This document shows, piece after piece, positions 26,890 through 27,175 of a DNA stretch of 27,175 nucleotides. The DNA is from a virus: IMG/VR virus record IMGVR_UViG_3300028676_000029, positions 1 to 27,175 of that record, one strand, 5' to 3'. The number at the start of each line of letters is the position of its first letter. Position 1 is the first letter of the stretch. Made by a program: the position numbers and the translations under genes. The notes beneath the pieces are model-generated. The model ran no database searches, had not been told where the DNA came from, and saw only the letters and a program-made list of their open reading frames with translations.

Positions 26890-27165
26890 TTATTTACTTA
26901 TTGTAGTATAGATATCATCTACATCTCCTACTATTAATTTTTTATTATCAATAGTACAATCAGCAGAAAAATTAATATTACTATTAGATGTAATCCCTGA
27001 AGGATATACATTAAAAGTAGCTATATTTTTACTATCTATAACTGCATTTCCATTTAAACTTAGAACTTTAGAATCCTTTGATACATAGTTAAAAGTATAA
27101 ATAATACTACCTATAATTACATTAGCTTCTGTAGTAGTAGTTTCATTTGTTTTTGTAATTTCCAT
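26890..27165 (-). CDS. Hypothetical small beta-rich protein (91 aa)
   Basis: This small protein is not recognised. The first 13 residues are Thr/Glu-rich, and the rest alternates hydrophobic and polar residues (ANVIIGSIIYTFNYV; NINFSADCTIDNKKLIVGD) as in a small beta sandwich or barrel. It has no signal peptide and no membrane segment. The ATG lies ten bases from the right edge, so its upstream signals are outside the window. It stands at the head of the small-gene group before the capsid operon, and might be a minor head or virion-surface component; that is only a guess from position. Confidence 0.55.
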   Translation of the reverse strand: MEITKTNETTTTEANVIIGSIIYTFNYVSKDSKVLSLNGNAVIDSKNIATFNVYPSGITSNSNINFSADCTIDNKKLIVGDVDDIYTTISK

Positions 27166-27175
27166 AATCTTTTTT

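Noticed and set aside
1-27175. Alternative genetic code (TAG as Gln) in the late genes
   Set aside because: All late genes are open to full family-typical length with standard stops, so recoding is not needed in this window.
1-27175. tRNA genes, CRISPR arrays, insertion sequences, integrase or attachment sites
   Set aside because: All gaps between genes are short and hold only hairpins and promoter-like sites; no cloverleaf, repeat-spacer or transposase signal was seen.

Overview
The window is a stretch of a low-GC (roughly 30% by eye) tailed-phage genome: the virion-structure module of a crAss-like phage (order Crassvirales), so the host is probably a member of Bacteroidota. The assignment rests on recognisable protein families in the usual crAss-like order: a coiled-coil scaffold, the crAss-type major capsid protein (MCP), a set of head and tail-barrel (ring/adaptor) proteins with an IHF/HU-like protein among them, a roughly 1400-residue 'muzzle' protein, and then very large virion cargo proteins, the last of which reads as the N-terminal part of the giant virion RNA polymerase polypeptide. 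Two promoter-like sites match the Bacteroidota consensus (TTTG, about 20 bases, TAnnTTTG). All genes lie on the minus strand, so reading order runs from high to low coordinates. No tRNA, rRNA, CRISPR array, insertion sequence or integrase was seen, and no gap between genes exceeds about 110 bases.

Layout in transcription order. (1) 27165-25996: three small genes (an unrecognised beta-rich protein, an unrecognised helical protein, and a DUF5675-family protein with an EF-hand-like loop), closed by a hairpin. (2) A promoter-like site at about 25.9 kb starts the head module: scaffold (378 aa) and MCP (496 aa), then a terminator-like hairpin. (3) 23156-20214: a conserved 335-aa structural protein, a 227-aa ring-type protein and a 406-aa structural protein carrying a low-complexity Ala/Thr/Val-rich domain; a long terminator hairpin follows. 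(4) 20109-13928: 252-aa tail-barrel protein, 178-aa IHF/HU-like protein, 230-aa P22 gp4-like protein and 1392-aa muzzle, closed by another terminator hairpin. (5) A second promoter-like site at about 13.85 kb, almost identical to the first, sits before the cargo operon: 910-aa Gly/Gln-rich protein, 607-aa protein, 2065-aa protein with a C-terminal HExxH metalloprotease motif, and a 1022-codon open frame running off the left edge (probable virion RNA polymerase).

How the genes probably work together: scaffold and MCP build the prohead; ring proteins, the gp4-like protein and muzzle build the short tail barrel; the 910/607/2065/polymerase proteins are packed in the capsid or barrel and ejected into the host with the DNA.

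The most unusual features are in the DNA rather than in gene content. No GATC was found in the whole 27 kb, and Asp codons before a C were GAC in every case checked although GAT is otherwise preferred. CpG is nearly absent (about 22 seen, several hundred expected). All 15 complete genes end in TAA.
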